The notes: generated by a model from the letters alone, not told the origin. A stretch of 64,000 bases of DNA from Streptomyces sp. CB02400 (GCF_001905725.1 NZ_LIWB01000004.1:186001-250000); one strand, 5' to 3'; shown: positions 40,098-48,997, counted from the stretch's first letter. Translations and numbers: made by a program.

Positions 40098-40976
40098 ATG
40101 ACCGACCCCGTGAGCCGCACGATCCTGTTGCTGGACATCGAGAGGTTCAGCGACCGGGACGACGTGGAACAGGCGTATCTGCGGCGCATGCTCTACGACG
40201 TCACCGACCGCGCACTGGAGACCGCCGGCATCGACGAGACCCTGCGCATGCGGGCCGACCGCGGGGACTCCGTGATGGAGCTGATCGACGCGAACGCCCC
40301 GGTCACGGCGCTGCTGCGGGCCCTGCTCACCGCGGTGCCCGAGCAGCTGCGGGCGGTCAACCGCATGGCGTCCCGATCCGCGCAGATCCGGCTGCGCGGT
40401 GTCGTCGCCGGCGGATACGTGGCCGTCGACCGCCACGACGGCTGGGTCGGCTCCGATCTGAACCACGCCTGCCGGCTGCTGGACGCCGCCCTGCTCCGCG
40501 CGGCCCTGCGCGAACGCGCCGACGACTTCGCCCTCTGTGTCTCGGACGCCGTGTACACCGGCGTCGTACGGCACGACCACCCGGGCGTCCCGGCCGCCGA
40601 CTTCCACCGCGTGACGGTCGACAGCAAGAACGGCCCGCTGACGGCATGGCTGCACGGTCCCGTACCGGAGGGCCCCGGCACGCGGAGCGGGGATTCCCAG
40701 GACCACGGTGGCCGGGGGGCGGGGGAGACGCCGGGCGGATCGGGGGACCGCCCGGCGCCGGCCGCGTCCGCTCCGGAGGCGGGTCCTCACCAGAACCGCC
40801 CGGCGCCGGCCGGACATCGGGGAGCCCCGGCGCCGGGCCCGGTCCTCGACATCAGCGGCGGCACGGTGAGCTTCGGCGGTGGTTACGTCGCCGGCGACCA
40901 GCACGGCGTCTCCGGCGGCCAGGTCACCGGCGATGTCGTCATGGGCGGCAAGACGGAGCGGGGTGAGCGGCCGTGA
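40098..40976 (+). CDS. Class III nucleotidyl-cyclase-like protein with C-terminal motif
   Basis: This 292-residue protein has an N-terminal domain (about residues 5-185) resembling class III cyclases. LLLDIERFS has a candidate metal ligand (D13), ADRGDSVMEL a second acidic loop (D57), and VGSDLNHACRLLDA the N...R pair (N122, R126) that stabilises the transition state. A Pro/Gly-rich linker (190-250) follows. Residues 259-283 are a Gly/Val-rich motif (YVAGDQHGVSGGQVTGDV) identical to one in the next protein. The stop overlaps the next start by four bases (GTGA). Activity and substrate are unknown. AAGGG precedes the ATG. Confidence 0.7.
   Translation: MTDPVSRTILLLDIERFSDRDDVEQAYLRRMLYDVTDRALETAGIDETLRMRADRGDSVMELIDANAPVTALLRALLTAVPEQLRAVNRMASRSAQIRLRGVVAGGYVAVDRHDGWVGSDLNHACRLLDAALLRAALRERADDFALCVSDAVYTGVVRHDHPGVPAADFHRVTVDSKNGPLTAWLHGPVPEGPGTRSGDSQDHGGRGAGETPGGSGDRPAPAASAPEAGPHQNRPAPAGHRGAPAPGPVLDISGGTVSFGGGYVAGDQHGVSGGQVTGDVVMGGKTERGERP
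40872..40946 (+). repeat. Motif repeat copy 1
   Basis: These 75 bases encode the 25-residue Gly/Val-rich motif at the C-terminus of the cyclase-like protein. They match 41186-41260 at 72 of 75 bases, and all three differences are silent. Confidence 0.95.
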
Positions 40977-43219
40977 GCGGCCAGGAGCCCCCGGTCGGCG
41001 GTGGGATGGCGGACGGTGGTCCCGGGGCCGCCTCCACGCCCGGCGAGACCGCCCCCGACGAGGCCCTCAAGGACGGCTCCACCGAGGAGCCGGAGGAGCG
41101 TGACCAGCCGCAGAACGCCTGGTCGGCCCGGCGTGACCTGGTCGACCACAGCCCGCGCACCATGAAGGTCGGCTCGCACTCCCGCTTCGGCGGCGGCTAC
41201 GTCGCCGGCGACCAGCACGGCGTCTCCGGCGGCCAGGTCACCGGCGATGTGGTCATGGGCACCAAGACGGTGCATCACTGGTCGCTCTCCGGGCTGTCCA
41301 CGGCCGCCTCCGCCTCGGGTGAGATTCCGCGCCGCACCCTGGAACGGCTCGCTGCCTCCTTCGTCACGGTCGGCGACACCTTCGACGACCTCGTGGACCG
41401 GCTGCGCCGCGACCGTGTCCTGGTGCTGTCCGGGGCCCGCTTCACCGGCCGCCGCACGGCCGCCCTGATGCTGCTGCACCGGCTCGGCGCCACCCCCGTG
41501 CTCGCGCTGGACCGCGACACCACACCCGGCTCCCTCGCCGACCGGTTCACCGCCCGCGACGACGACACGGGCACCGGCGCGGACACGGGCAGCGGCCGCG
41601 CCCGCGGATACGTCCTGTGCGACCTCGCGACCCGCCGCGGCAACGCCCTGCGCGAGACCCATCTGCTCGGCGCCGCGGACCGGCTCGCCGAGCAGGACGC
41701 GTACGCGGTGATCACCGTCGGCCCCACCGCCGTCCTGGAGGACGACGTGTCCCCCGCCGACTGGCGGCCACCCACGGCCGAGGACGTGCTGGCCGCACAC
41801 CTGCGTGCCCGCACCACCGAGGAGACCGCCGAACGCCTGCTCGGCCTCCCGGACGTCAAGGAGTTCCTGCACCACGGCCACCAGCTGCGCGAGGTCGCCG
41901 CGTTCGCCCAGCTCCTCGGCTGGTACGCCGCGGGCGAGGTCACCGAGCAGGCGGTCGCCGACTTCTCACTCGTATCGCTGGAGAACCAGGTCCAGGAGTG
42001 GTTCGAAGAGGACGAGAACACCGTCCACCTTCGCGACAAGGCGTTCCTCATCGCCCTCGCCGCCTTCGACGACGGCCCTTACGCGCTCACGGCCGAACTC
42101 AGCGACCTGCTCTACGGCTTCCTGCAGCAGACCGAGAACCGGGCCCGCGTCCCCGAGATCCCCGTCTTCGGCACCCACATCGGCAAGCGCCTCCAGCTCG
42201 CCCGCGCCCGTCGCCACGAGGACGAGGAGCACACCGAGTGGGGCCCGGTGATCCAGACGAAGGCCGCGTTCCACGACGAGCGGGCCTCCCTGGTGCTGCT
42301 GCGGGAGGTGTGGACGGGGCACCCGTCCGCCCGGCCCGCGCTGATCGCCTGGCTGCGCCACCTCGCCGACGACGGCCGGCCCCTCGTCCGTACCCGAGCC
42401 GCGTCCACCGTCGCCGTCCTCGCCCGTACCGACCTGCCCTCCGCGATGGCGCTGGTCATCGAGCCGTGGGCGACCTCCAGCCGGTTCCGCCACCGGCTCG
42501 TCGCTGTCAACGCGCTCACCCTGGCCCACCACATCGGCACACCCAACATCCCACGCATCCTCGACGCCTGGTCCACGGCCGAGGACCGCCGGCTGCACTG
42601 GGTGGCCGTCCGGGCGTACGCACTGATCGGGCCCGAACGGCCGGCCCAGGCGCTCGCCGCGCTGCGCGACGCCACTCGCGCGCTGTACCGGCACTCCGGC
42701 GATCCGGACGACTTCGACGTGGAGATGGCCCGGGAACTGGCCCAGGCCGTGGAACTGCTGCTGCTGTCACCGGCCGACGCCGAGGTCCTCACCGACCTGC
42801 TCTCCCGCCTCGACGACGAGCCGGCCGTTCGCGACCTGTCCCTCGGCGGCTTCGTCAACGCCTGCCGCCGCACCGAGGGCGACGAGCGGTACGGCGCCCC
42901 GCTGGTCCTGCGGTGGTACGCCCGCGCCGCGACCGACGACGACCGGGACGTGGCCGAGGGCATCGCACACCTGTGGCGGGAAGCCCTCGGTGACCCCCGG
43001 CACACCCGGTTCGCGCTCGACTCACTGCGTGACTGGGTGCTCGCCGCGAGCCGCTCCACGACCACCGAATGGGCCCTCGCCGCGCTCCTGCCGAGGCTCG
43101 TCACCACCTCGACCGAGTACCAGCGGCTGAGCCATCTGCTGCGCACCATGCCCGGCGAGGACGGCAACCCTCCCCCGGAGGTGGCCGCCCGGCTGCTGAG
43201 CACGCTCCCGCCCCGCTGA
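40973..43219 (+). CDS. Degenerate P-loop/HEAT-like protein with shared motif
   Basis: This 748-residue protein has a disordered start (1-65), then the 25-residue Gly/Val-rich motif (residues 72-96) shared with the cyclase-like protein. A P-loop-like domain (about 130-300) has a degenerate Walker A (LSGARFTGRRTAALMLL, with R in place of K) and a possible Walker B-like GYVLCDLA, as in novel or inactive STAND NTPases. The C-terminal half (about 440-740) is rich in Ala/Leu helices suggesting HEAT-type repeats. GTG at 40973 overlaps the upstream stop. ATPase activity is doubtful; a scaffold or sensor role is plausible. Confidence 0.65.
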   Translation: MSGQEPPVGGGMADGGPGAASTPGETAPDEALKDGSTEEPEERDQPQNAWSARRDLVDHSPRTMKVGSHSRFGGGYVAGDQHGVSGGQVTGDVVMGTKTVHHWSLSGLSTAASASGEIPRRTLERLAASFVTVGDTFDDLVDRLRRDRVLVLSGARFTGRRTAALMLLHRLGATPVLALDRDTTPGSLADRFTARDDDTGTGADTGSGRARGYVLCDLATRRGNALRETHLLGAADRLAEQDAYAVITVGPTAVLEDDVSPADWRPPTAEDVLAAHLRARTTEETAERLLGLPDVKEFLHHGHQLREVAAFAQLLGWYAAGEVTEQAVADFSLVSLENQVQEWFEEDENTVHLRDKAFLIALAAFDDGPYALTAELSDLLYGFLQQTENRARVPEIPVFGTHIGKRLQLARARRHEDEEHTEWGPVIQTKAAFHDERASLVLLREVWTGHPSARPALIAWLRHLADDGRPLVRTRAASTVAVLARTDLPSAMALVIEPWATSSRFRHRLVAVNALTLAHHIGTPNIPRILDAWSTAEDRRLHWVAVRAYALIGPERPAQALAALRDATRALYRHSGDPDDFDVEMARELAQAVELLLLSPADAEVLTDLLSRLDDEPAVRDLSLGGFVNACRRTEGDERYGAPLVLRWYARAATDDDRDVAEGIAHLWREALGDPRHTRFALDSLRDWVLAASRSTTTEWALAALLPRLVTTSTEYQRLSHLLRTMPGEDGNPPPEVAARLLSTLPPR
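41186..41260 (+). repeat. Motif repeat copy 2
   Basis: These 75 bases encode the same 25-residue Gly/Val-rich motif, near the N-terminus of the NTPase-like protein. The identity to copy 1 is 72 of 75 bases with 314 bp spacing. Confidence 0.95.
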
Positions 43220-43232
43220 CGAAAGACGTCCC

Positions 43233-44861
43233 ATGCCTTCCTTCCACCACCCACCCGAGTGGCAGCAGCCCGCCGACCGGCATACACGGCTGATCGACCC
43301 GGTGCTCACCGTGCGGCAGCTGTCCCGCTTCGAGCTGTCCCTGAAGCACGTGATCCGCATCGACCACGCGCTGGTCTTCTCCAACCCGAAGGGCGGGTAC
43401 GAGGCCTACCCCCCGCCGACCCGCCCGAGCCGCAGCGAGATCGCGGCCCGCCGGTACACCGCGGTGTACGAGGTGGACATGGGCGTCCATCCCTTCACCG
43501 ACACCCTCGCCCTGCCCAGCGACAACGACGCGTTCGAATTCACGGCGGAGGTGGACGTCTCCTGGCAGGTGCTGGACGCGGCGCGGTTCGTGGCGAGCGG
43601 CATCCGGGACGTGCCCGCGCTGCTGACCGGTGAGTTGCAGCAGGCGGCCAGGCCGGTCACCCGCGGCTTCGCCATCGCCGACAGCGGGGCGGCCGAGCGG
43701 GAACTGCTACGGGCGGTCACGCTCCTCGGCCCGCTCGGCGCGACGGCAGGGCTCCAGGTCACCTGGACCCTGCGGCTACGCCGTGACCAGGCGAACATCG
43801 ACCACCAGCAGCGACTCCAGGCGATCGACCACTCCGCGGCCGAACAGATCCGCACGGCGCAGCAGGGCATGCAGGTCGATGTGGAGATGGACCAACGCCA
43901 CCGGCAGCTGGACGAGCTGCAGCTCGAACGGGCCATGGAGTACGGGCGCCGGCAGCAGGAACTGGTCCTGCAACAGCAGCGCTGGCAGCACGAGCAGATG
44001 ATGCTCCAGGGCCGGCACGCGCTGGAGCTGCAGCAGATCGAGACGCAGAAGATCGAGTTCTACCAGTGGCATCTGTCGCAGGGCGGTGTGCACTCCTGGG
44101 CGCTCCATCTCGCCCAGCACCCGGAGGACTCGCAGCTCGTGATGAACAGCATGCGCGAGGACCAACTACGCATGATCCAGGCGCAGATGGAGCTGGTGAA
44201 GGAACTGCTGGGAAGCGAGGGCGCGGAGAAGTTCGAGCTGGAGGGGCCCAAACAGCTGGCGCTGCGCACCGTCAGCGACATCCTCAACCAGCGCCTCCCG
44301 GGCGTCCCCCAGAACCCTCCCCTGCTCCCCCCGGCGGACCATGCCGGCCCTGCCGCGCCACCGCCCCCGGGGACAGGACCGAGTGCGGGGACGGGGACGG
44401 CACCGGACGTGAGACCGGAGGCAGGATCAGGCGCGGGCCCAGGGACAGGGACGAGTCCGCCACCCCCGCCGGCAGCCCCGCACACACCGCCCGCCGCTCC
44501 GACCGGCCTGCCGTACGTCCCACCTGCGGGACACACTCCCCCTACGCCGTACCCGGCGGCCCCCGGCCCGTACATGCCGGGAACACCGCCGACCATGCCG
44601 CCGAGCCACACACCGGCGCCGCCCCACACGTTCCCGGACCCCTCATCGCCGTACACACCGGGAGCACCACCCGTCACACCGGCAGCCCCCTCACCCGCGT
44701 GGCAGCCGCCGCCGGGTTACGGCACCACGCCCACCGCACCGGTGCAGGCCGCCCCTCACACACCGCCCGCCGCGGCCACCGGTCACACCGAGGCCGATGG
44801 GCTCGCGAGGCAGCCGGAGAGCACCCTGCAGGGCGACACAGCCGAGGGGGAAGGCTCGTGA
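43233..44861 (+). CDS. SPFH-like coiled-coil protein with Pro-rich tail
   Basis: This 542-residue protein has an N-terminal region (about residues 70-185) with strands and VTWTLRLRRDQAN, resembling SPFH/band-7 domains. A charged coiled coil follows (about 185-345), with Gln/Glu/Arg-rich helices. A Pro-rich disordered tail (about 350-542) has repeated PPxxP and YxPP elements. SPFH proteins form membrane-associated oligomers. No transmembrane segment is evident here. It starts 13 bases after the NTPase-like gene, and its stop overlaps the next GTG by four bases. Confidence 0.6.
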   Translation: MPSFHHPPEWQQPADRHTRLIDPVLTVRQLSRFELSLKHVIRIDHALVFSNPKGGYEAYPPPTRPSRSEIAARRYTAVYEVDMGVHPFTDTLALPSDNDAFEFTAEVDVSWQVLDAARFVASGIRDVPALLTGELQQAARPVTRGFAIADSGAAERELLRAVTLLGPLGATAGLQVTWTLRLRRDQANIDHQQRLQAIDHSAAEQIRTAQQGMQVDVEMDQRHRQLDELQLERAMEYGRRQQELVLQQQRWQHEQMMLQGRHALELQQIETQKIEFYQWHLSQGGVHSWALHLAQHPEDSQLVMNSMREDQLRMIQAQMELVKELLGSEGAEKFELEGPKQLALRTVSDILNQRLPGVPQNPPLLPPADHAGPAAPPPPGTGPSAGTGTAPDVRPEAGSGAGPGTGTSPPPPPAAPHTPPAAPTGLPYVPPAGHTPPTPYPAAPGPYMPGTPPTMPPSHTPAPPHTFPDPSSPYTPGAPPVTPAAPSPAWQPPPGYGTTPTAPVQAAPHTPPAAATGHTEADGLARQPESTLQGDTAEGEGS

Positions 44862-45442
44862 CGGCCGACCCGGTACCCGCCCCGACAACGACGGCCAGGC
44901 ACGCCCCCGCCCCCGCCCCGGCGCCCCCGCGCCTCCCGTCACCGCCCACGGCGGCCCGTACACAGCTGTGCGAGCGACTGCTGGCGGACCTGCGTACCGA
45001 GATCGCCCGCGCCGACAGCAAGGCGGCCGTCCTGGTCGCCGCGCTCGGCATCACCGCAGGCGTTTTCAGCGGACTGCTGGCCGGCCAGGACTGGTCGCCG
45101 GACGTCCTGTCGGCGTCCGGCTCGACGGTGTGGTGGGCCGGTACCTCGTCCCTCGTCCTCTCCCTGTTCGCGCTGCTCCTGGCGGTACTGCCCCGCTACC
45201 GCAACGGGGCGTGGGTCGCGGGGCAGCCACTGTCGTACTTCGGGGACATCCAGCGGGCCGTGCGGGCGGGCCGGCTGGACACCGCGCTCGCCGACACCGA
45301 GGCCGACCCGGTGGCCGGTCTGACGGCGGCACTCACGGAGACGAGCCGGATCGCCTGGCGCAAGCACCAGTGGATCCGCACCGGTCTGATCGCCTTCTGC
45401 ACCGGGACGCTCCTGCTGCCCGCCTCCCTGCTGATCGGCTGA
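44858..45442 (+). CDS. Pycsar effector PycTM-like membrane protein
   Basis: This 194-residue protein has a Pro/Ala-rich start (1-30), then LLADLRTEIARADSKAAVLVAALG, the hallmark ADxKAxxL helix at the front of TM1 in PycTM (DUF5706)-type proteins. TM1 is about residues 55-75, TM2 92-113 and TM3 173-193, with a cytosolic loop (114-170) that would bind a nucleotide. PycTM effectors respond to cyclic UMP/CMP by membrane disruption. Similarity to that family is by motif only. GTG 44858 is coupled to the upstream stop. Confidence 0.65.
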   Translation: MTADPVPAPTTTARHAPAPAPAPPRLPSPPTAARTQLCERLLADLRTEIARADSKAAVLVAALGITAGVFSGLLAGQDWSPDVLSASGSTVWWAGTSSLVLSLFALLLAVLPRYRNGAWVAGQPLSYFGDIQRAVRAGRLDTALADTEADPVAGLTAALTETSRIAWRKHQWIRTGLIAFCTGTLLLPASLLIG

Positions 45443-45484
45443 CCCACGGGTCGGCCACTGCTCACGTCAAGTGAAGGAAGCACC

Positions 45485-46711
45485 ATGACCCAGCCCCCGC
45501 CGGTCCCACCGGAGTACCCGGAGCCGACCGGCCGTCCCCACCAGCCGCAGGTCCCGCCGCCGCCCTACCCCCAGCAGCCCGCACCACAGACCCCACCCGG
45601 AACCCGGCCCCACGTCCCACCGCAGTACCCGCACGTGGGCGCGCAGGCCCCCCGGTACCCGCAGGCCCCGCAGTACCCGGATACAAGCGCGCAGGCCCCT
45701 CAGTACCCGTCCCCGCCCCCGTACCCGCAGGCCGCTCCGCCTCCCGCGCCCGACTCCCCGCTGCACCCGCACCACATCAACACCGACCGTGGCCGGGTCC
45801 ACGTCTCCGGCCGGCAGCGCCACACCGACGCCACCGCCTTCAGCAACCTGCTCCTCCATCTGCCGAACTTCCTGTGCAGCCTCGTCGTCGTCGGCCTGGT
45901 CTCGGCCCTCTTCGGCGGCTTCGGCGTCCTGGTGGTCCTGGCCTGGCTGGCCAGCGGCGCACTCGTGTTCCACCGCCCGACGGAAAGCGCCCTCGCACGC
46001 CATCTGCTCCGGTTGCGCTACCCCACTCCGCAGGAGAGGGCCAAACTCGAACCGGTCTGGCGCGAAGTCACCGCCCGTGCCGGCGTCGAGGGCCGGAACT
46101 ACGAGCTGTGGGTCGAGGACAGCGACGGTCTCAACGCGGTCGCCGCGGCCGGGCACATCGTCGGTGTCACCCGTTTCGCCATGAACCAGCTGCCCAACGG
46201 CGAGCTGGCCGCCGTCATGGCCCACGAGCTGGGCCACCACGTCGGCGGCCACGCCTGGTCCTCGCTGCTCGGCTACTGGTACGCGCTGCCCGGCCGGATC
46301 GCCTGGCGGGTGCTGCGCGCGGTCACCGGTTTCATGTTCCGGGTGTCACAGGTGTTCTCCTGCTTCGGCGTGCTGTTCTTCGGCCTGTTCGTCGGCGGCC
46401 TCGCACTCGCCACGATCAGCACCCTGTACGGGCTGCCGCTGCTGCTCCTCGCCGTGCCGTACGCGCTCGCCGCTGTCGGACGCCGCTCCGAACTGCGCGC
46501 CGACCAGCACGCCGCCGCGCTCGGCTTCGCCCCGATGCTGGCCGCCGTACTGCAGAAGCTGCACCATCAGGAACAGCAGGCCGCCGCGCTCACCGCGGCC
46601 GACGGGGGCGCGCCGGTGACCGAGACGCCGGTGAGCAAGCTGCTGTCCTCCCACCCGGACTACTACACCCGGCTGCACCACCTGCAGCCGTACCTCCAGC
46701 CGACCCGCTGA
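45485..46711 (+). CDS. M48-family membrane metalloprotease
   Basis: This 408-residue protease has a Pro/Tyr-rich N-terminal region (1-95), two TM segments around residues 122-160, and a zinc-binding HELGHH at 247-252 with third ligand E336 in SELRAD. Two further TM segments lie at about 285-330. The arrangement resembles HtpX/Ste24-type M48 proteases, with the active site on the cytosolic side. It starts 42 bases after the PycTM-like gene with GGAAGCACC before the ATG. A protease that cleaves or is released after signalling fits a conflict system, but this is inference. Confidence 0.85.
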   Translation: MTQPPPVPPEYPEPTGRPHQPQVPPPPYPQQPAPQTPPGTRPHVPPQYPHVGAQAPRYPQAPQYPDTSAQAPQYPSPPPYPQAAPPPAPDSPLHPHHINTDRGRVHVSGRQRHTDATAFSNLLLHLPNFLCSLVVVGLVSALFGGFGVLVVLAWLASGALVFHRPTESALARHLLRLRYPTPQERAKLEPVWREVTARAGVEGRNYELWVEDSDGLNAVAAAGHIVGVTRFAMNQLPNGELAAVMAHELGHHVGGHAWSSLLGYWYALPGRIAWRVLRAVTGFMFRVSQVFSCFGVLFFGLFVGGLALATISTLYGLPLLLLAVPYALAAVGRRSELRADQHAAALGFAPMLAAVLQKLHHQEQQAAALTAADGGAPVTETPVSKLLSSHPDYYTRLHHLQPYLQPTR

Positions 46712-46757
46712 GCCCGCCACCCCGCCCGGCGCCCCGAGGAAGGCCGCGTCGGGCCGG

Positions 46758-47312
46758 TCAGCCCGAACCCGCCAGCGCGAGGGCGAACGACAGCAGCATC
46801 AGGACCACCCACGCCCCGTTCGCCAGCCAGCCGAGCGCCAGACCGGTCAGCGCCAGTCCGTCGCCCTCCTCCCCCGTGCGCGCCATCTCGGCCCGCGCCG
46901 TGTGCCCCAGGATCACCGCCGGGATGCCGGTGAGCCCGAAGGTGACCAGGCAGAGCCCGCCGCAGACGGCGGAGGCGACCGCCTTGCCGTTCACCCGCGC
47001 CCGGGGCACCGGCCGGAACACCGCCGGCACGGCGGGCACCACAGGCACCGCATGCGGTACGGGCCCCTGCGGCAGGTCGGCCACCAGCAGCGCCAGCTCC
47101 CCCACCGTACGGGCGGCGCACGCCCGCGCGACCCTCCGGTCGAACTCGGGCTTCTCCAGCCGCCCCTCCCCGTACCCGGCTCTCAGGACGTCCACGGCGC
47201 GCTCGCGGTCGGCGTGTGAGGCGAGCATCGCGGCGGCACCGGCGCCGGCCCACGGCTGCGGAACTCCGCTCCCCTGCCACGGCTGCCACGGCTGCCACGA
47301 TGGATGGGTCAT
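46758..47312 (-). CDS. DUF1707/DUF4190-type membrane protein
   Basis: This 184-residue protein has a Trp/Pro-rich start, a DUF1707 helix domain (about residues 26-78, HADRERAVDVLRAGYGEGRLEKPEFDRRVA), a linker and two C-terminal transmembrane segments around 120-180 with a DUF4190-like pattern. GGGGGAGG precedes the ATG. It is convergent with the M48 protease gene. Confidence 0.85.
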   Translation of the reverse strand: MTHPSWQPWQPWQGSGVPQPWAGAGAAAMLASHADRERAVDVLRAGYGEGRLEKPEFDRRVARACAARTVGELALLVADLPQGPVPHAVPVVPAVPAVFRPVPRARVNGKAVASAVCGGLCLVTFGLTGIPAVILGHTARAEMARTGEEGDGLALTGLALGWLANGAWVVLMLLSFALALAGSG

Positions 47313-47530
47313 GGAGCACCTCCCCCGTAATGGTCGGGCTCCCTCCATGATGCGCCCCACCACCGTTCCCGACATCAGGGCGTCTCCCGGATCCCCGACC
47401 GCTGCCGAACACCGGCAAGTTACGGCCGTACAAAACAGCCGACGTCGACACCTGTCTGCCCGGACCGCCCTCCTGCACTCTGGCACCGGTACAGCCGTTC
47501 GACACAACGAGTTCGACGGGGGACTTCACC

Positions 47531-47797
47531 ATGACACCGAACCCGAGCATCCGGCCCGGCGGCCTCGACACAGTCGACGTCGACGTCCGTCTGGCCGTCA
47601 TCGAGTACGACGACTGCCTCGCCGCCTACGGTCCGCGCGCCGACGACACCACCGTCCCGGGGCATGTCCTCGACGACTACGCGATCGCCCTGGACGTCCT
47701 CGCCCTGGCCCGCCGCGTGCCCACCGGCGACGTACCCGCGCTGCTCGCCGTGGGCACCAGAGCGCTGCTCCGCGTCCACCGCGCTCTCCACCGCTGA
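47531..47797 (+). CDS. Small hypothetical protein
   Basis: This 88-residue protein has no transmembrane segment and is acidic and Leu/Val-rich. It begins MTPNPSIRPGGLDTVDVDVRLAVIEYDD. I do not recognise a family. It is 33 bases upstream of the next gene and on the same strand, so probably co-transcribed. Confidence 0.55.
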   Translation: MTPNPSIRPGGLDTVDVDVRLAVIEYDDCLAAYGPRADDTTVPGHVLDDYAIALDVLALARRVPTGDVPALLAVGTRALLRVHRALHR

Positions 47798-47830
47798 GCG
47801 GGACCGCCGACAGGACCGAACGGGGGGACC

Positions 47831-48874
47831 ATGAACCGCACACCCGACGACAGCACGCTCGCCCGCACCGGCGCCGGCCACACCCGCCGCTGGCCGAAGG
47901 CCCTGCTGCACGGCTGGATCGGCGGCACCGCCACCATGCTGTTCCTGCTGGTCGTCATCGGCGCGCTCCCGCTCGGCGACGGCACCGCGTTCCTGGTGCT
48001 CTACCTGGCCTTGACGGTGTCGCCGACGGTCGTCTCGTACCGCCTGCTGCCCCGCACCCGGCCACACCCCGGCATCCGGCCGAAGCGCGAGGCGCCGAAG
48101 GCCACGGCCGAAGCCGCCGCGGAAGCCGAGCGGGCCATCACCCGGTACGGCGAGTTGCTGCACGCCCACCCCTACTCCCCCGGCGAGGCGGCCAACGCCG
48201 ACGAGCTGGCGGACTACCGCACGGCGCTCGACGCGTACGAGCAGGCCAAGCAGGTCGCGCCCGGACAGGTGCCGACGGTCCTGGCCGGCGGCCGGGCGGC
48301 GCTCGACCGGCTGAGCGCCGGCAACCGCAGCGCCTCGGACATCGCCTGGAGCCGAGGGCGGGGCACGATGAAGCTGGCCCTGCCCAGGCCCGCTCCAGGC
48401 GTGCCCGCGGTGCTGGTCTTCGAGACCGACGTGAAGCAGCCCTTCTCCGTGCACACCCGCTCGGGCCGCGGGGGCCGCCGGCAGATCCTGCTGGACGGCG
48501 GGATGGGCCCGACGAGCGCGCACGTGGGTGTGCCCGCGCAGGACACCGACGTCCTGTTCGTGGAGGTCACCGCGTCCGGGCCCTGGCGCATCGCGCTGCG
48601 CCGCATCGGCGAGGCCCGGCAGCTGACCGACGGTGGATGGCTGCGCGGCCACGGCACGGAGACCGTGCTGAGGCGTGGCGGGTCCAGGGTGGTGGAGTTC
48701 GAGCACCGGGGCGACACGGATTTCACCGTCCGCCGGCTCAACCGTTCGTTCCGCCCGGCCGGCGTGCTCGCCGAGGGCCGGGGCGGCGCGAGGCTGAACA
48801 TCCCGGTTCCGGGCCGCTGCGTCCTGCGGATCGACACGATCGGGGACTGGAAGCTACGCGACCCGGCCGCCTGA
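47831..48874 (+). CDS. Membrane-anchored hypothetical protein
   Basis: This 347-residue protein has two N-terminal transmembrane segments (about residues 25-48 and 52-70), a helical middle, and a C-terminal strand-rich region (about 185-345) with a repeated pattern of GGxxxxxxRRGGSRVVEF type. I do not recognise a named family. It is convergent with rpoC. Confidence 0.6.
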   Translation: MNRTPDDSTLARTGAGHTRRWPKALLHGWIGGTATMLFLLVVIGALPLGDGTAFLVLYLALTVSPTVVSYRLLPRTRPHPGIRPKREAPKATAEAAAEAERAITRYGELLHAHPYSPGEAANADELADYRTALDAYEQAKQVAPGQVPTVLAGGRAALDRLSAGNRSASDIAWSRGRGTMKLALPRPAPGVPAVLVFETDVKQPFSVHTRSGRGGRRQILLDGGMGPTSAHVGVPAQDTDVLFVEVTASGPWRIALRRIGEARQLTDGGWLRGHGTETVLRRGGSRVVEFEHRGDTDFTVRRLNRSFRPAGVLAEGRGGARLNIPVPGRCVLRIDTIGDWKLRDPAA

Positions 48875-48942
48875 GCGGTTCCGCGCGCGGGCGCCCGAGC
48901 GGCGCCGTACGGACGCGGCGGCGTCGTCGCCGTACGAACGCC

Positions 48943-48978
48943 GAGGGGCGGCCACCCCTTACGGAGTGACCGCCCCTC
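48943..48978. terminator. rpoC terminator hairpin
   Basis: Nine-bp arms at 48943-48951 and 48970-48978 (GAGGGGCGG / CCGCCCCTC) lie 20 bases past the rpoC stop, between convergent genes. Likely bidirectional terminator. Confidence 0.7.
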
Positions 48979-48997
48979 AGTGCTTCAGACGTACGCC

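Noticed and set aside
45874..48969. 1031-codon plus-strand frame
   Set aside because: Overlaps M48, DUF1707 and two other genes in other frames and has Arg/Pro-rich composition. A shadow.
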